This document shows, one piece after another, positions 62,709 to 64,000 of a stretch of 64,000 nucleotides of DNA; position 1 is the first letter of the stretch, and every line of letters begins with the position of its first letter. Position numbers and translations under genes: made by a program. Below the pieces are notes generated by a model that was given only the letters and a program-made list of their open reading frames with translations, ran no database searches and was not told where the DNA came from. This DNA is from Pediococcus stilesii (lineage in GTDB: Bacteria; Bacillota; Bacilli; Lactobacillales; Lactobacillaceae). The DNA is taken from the NCBI RefSeq assembly GCF_001437075.1, contig NZ_JQBX01000008.1, positions 1-64,000 on the forward strand. Direction: 5' to 3'.

Positions 62709-63896
62709 ATGGCAAAAGAACATTACGAAAGAACAAAACCCCATGTAAATATTGGTACAATTGGCCACGTTGACCATGGGAAAACTACTTTGACAGCTGC
62801 TATTACAAAAGTGTTGTCAGAAAAAGGACTAGCTAAGGCTTCAGATTATGCTGATATCGATGCTGCTCCAGAAGAAAAGGAACGTGGTATTACAATCAAC
62901 ACTGCCCACGTTGAATATGAAACTGAAAAGCGTCATTATGCTCATATTGATGCCCCAGGACATGCTGACTACGTTAAGAACATGATCACTGGTGCTGCTC
63001 AAATGGATGGTGCTATCTTAGTTGTAGCTGCAACTGATGGCCCTATGCCACAAACACGTGAACATATTCTTCTTGCTCACCAAGTTGGTGTTGACTACAT
63101 CGTTGTATTCTTAAACAAGACTGATCTTGTTGACGATGACGAATTAGTTGACCTTGTTGAGATGGAAGTTCGTGAACTTCTTTCTGAATATGATTTCCCT
63201 GGTGACGATGTTCCTGTACTTCGCGGTTCAGCTTTGAAGGCTCTTGAAGGCGATCCAGAACAAGAAAAAGTTATCATGGATCTTATGGACACAATCGACG
63301 AATACATTCCTACACCAGAACGTTCAACAGACAAGCCATTCTTGATGCCTGTTGAAGATGTATTTACAATCACTGGTCGTGGTACTGTTGCTTCTGGTCG
63401 TATTGACCGTGGAGAAATCAAGATTGGTGACGAAGTTGAAATTGTTGGTCTTAAAGAAGACGTTACAAAGACAACTGTTACTGGTATTGAAATGTTCCGT
63501 AAGACTCTTGATGTTGGTGAAGCTGGTGATAACATCGGTGCACTTTTACGTGGTGTAAACCGTGAAGATGTTGTTCGTGGTCAAGTTTTGGCTGCTCCTG
63601 GTTCAATCCAAACACACAAGAAGTTCAAGGGTGAAGTTTATATCCTTTCTAAAGAAGAAGGTGGACGTCATACTCCATTCTTCTCAAACTATCGTCCACA
63701 ATTCTATTTCCATACAACTGACGTAACAGGTGTTATTGAATTACCTGACAACGTTGAAATGGTTATGCCTGGTGATAACGTTACATTTACTGTAGAACTT
63801 ATCGAACCAGTTGCTATTGAAAAAGGTACTAAGTTCACTGTTCGTGAAGGTGGACACACTGTTGGTGCTGGTGTTGTATCAGAAATCGACGACTAA
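62709..63896 (+). CDS. tuf: Elongation factor Tu
   Basis: EF-Tu (395 aa) delivers aminoacyl-tRNA to the ribosome. It begins [34 protein letters not shown]2 is [15 protein letters not shown]3 DAPGHADY and G4 NKTD. The C-terminal [18 protein letters not shown] is intact. Codon use is strongly biased compared with neighbouring genes, as expected for a highly expressed gene. ATG 62709 has AGGAGG upstream; an in-frame ATA at 62676 is not used. Confidence 0.98.
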   Translation: MAKEHYERTKPHVNIGTIGHVDHGKTTLTAAITKVLSEKGLAKASDYADIDAAPEEKERGITINTAHVEYETEKRHYAHIDAPGHADYVKNMITGAAQMDGAILVVAATDGPMPQTREHILLAHQVGVDYIVVFLNKTDLVDDDELVDLVEMEVRELLSEYDFPGDDVPVLRGSALKALEGDPEQEKVIMDLMDTIDEYIPTPERSTDKPFLMPVEDVFTITGRGTVASGRIDRGEIKIGDEVEIVGLKEDVTKTTVTGIEMFRKTLDVGEAGDNIGALLRGVNREDVVRGQVLAAPGSIQTHKKFKGEVYILSKEEGGRHTPFFSNYRPQFYFHTTDVTGVIELPDNVEMVMPGDNVTFTVELIEPVAIEKGTKFTVREGGHTVGAGVVSEIDD

Positions 63897-63915
63897 TAAG
63901 CAAATTGCTTAACCT

Positions 63916-63942
63916 AAAAACCCGCTGATTGCGGGTTTTTTT
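63916..63942 (+). terminator. Terminator of tuf
   Basis: AACCCGC/GCGGGTT stem (63919-63925 with 63931-63937), loop TGATT and seven T residues. Confidence 0.94.
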
Positions 63943-64000
63943 GTTGTAATCATATTTACTTTTCTAGACATATACGTTAAGATTATAAGCGTATGCAATT

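Noticed and set aside
63095-63535. A 146-codon open frame antisense to tuf
   Set aside because: It lies wholly inside tuf, is Ser/Arg/Thr-rich low-complexity and has no SD. Strong codon bias in tuf keeps the opposite frame open.

Overview
The window is a typical chromosomal segment of a low-GC Gram-positive bacterium, most likely a member of the Lactobacillaceae. Four things support this: a Firmicutes dcw (division and cell wall) cluster without murE or murC; the RNA polymerase epsilon subunit gene (rpoY) beside RNase J1; small families common in lactobacilli (DUF4044, DUF1831, UPF0223, YlbG); and the order rnjB - TPR protein - tuf. Several genes start with TTG or GTG behind a clear Shine-Dalgarno (SD) sequence. 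I do not assign a genus. I see no prophage, insertion sequence, CRISPR array, tRNA or rRNA.

Layout. 1-5.8 kb: a yjb-type stress and nucleotide block (coiA, the SpxH-like adaptor, relQ, nadK, an RluD-type synthase) with mgtE. 5.8-9.2 kb: carbohydrate-linked genes (cutC, a 6-phosphogluconolactonase-like beta-propeller, an orphan glucitol-type PTS IIA, an AI-2E family membrane protein). 9.2-12.2 kb: trmL and ftsK behind a leader that looks like a transcription attenuator. 12.3-29 kb: a divergent DUF4044 gene, then the dcw cluster from mraZ to ftsZ, ylmG, ylmH, divIVA and a T-box-controlled ileS. No sepF lies between ftsZ and ylmG. 29-37.5 kb: a cold-shock-domain protein, a Nudix hydrolase, mtnN, a cysteine desulfurase, a DUF1831 protein and mnmA (tRNA 2-thiolation), a phosphatase, a TPR protein and recD2. 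37.5-45.3 kb: prs, a second AI-2E family protein, the fruR-fruK-fruA operon and a secreted LysM-NlpC/P60 cell-wall hydrolase. 45.4-48.7 kb, minus strand: rnjA, rpoY and def, with an unknown membrane-anchored protein on the plus strand. 48.7-59 kb: a UPF0223 protein, an inositol-monophosphatase-like protein, typA, ftsW, ylbG, rsmD, coaD, comEA, comEB, comEC and holA. 59-64 kb: divergent rpsT and rpsO, rnjB, a TPR protein and tuf.

Most genes are housekeeping and I found no wholly new gene system. The most informative signals are regulatory. They are a three-copy decameric MraZ-type box at the mraZ promoter; five decameric repeats plus a near-consensus cre site at fruR; a candidate attenuator ahead of trmL-ftsK; a multibranched terminator-like RNA behind rpsO; and a long two-sided hairpin between the DUF4044 and mraZ promoters. 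All functional assignments are from reading protein motifs and gene order, with no database search.
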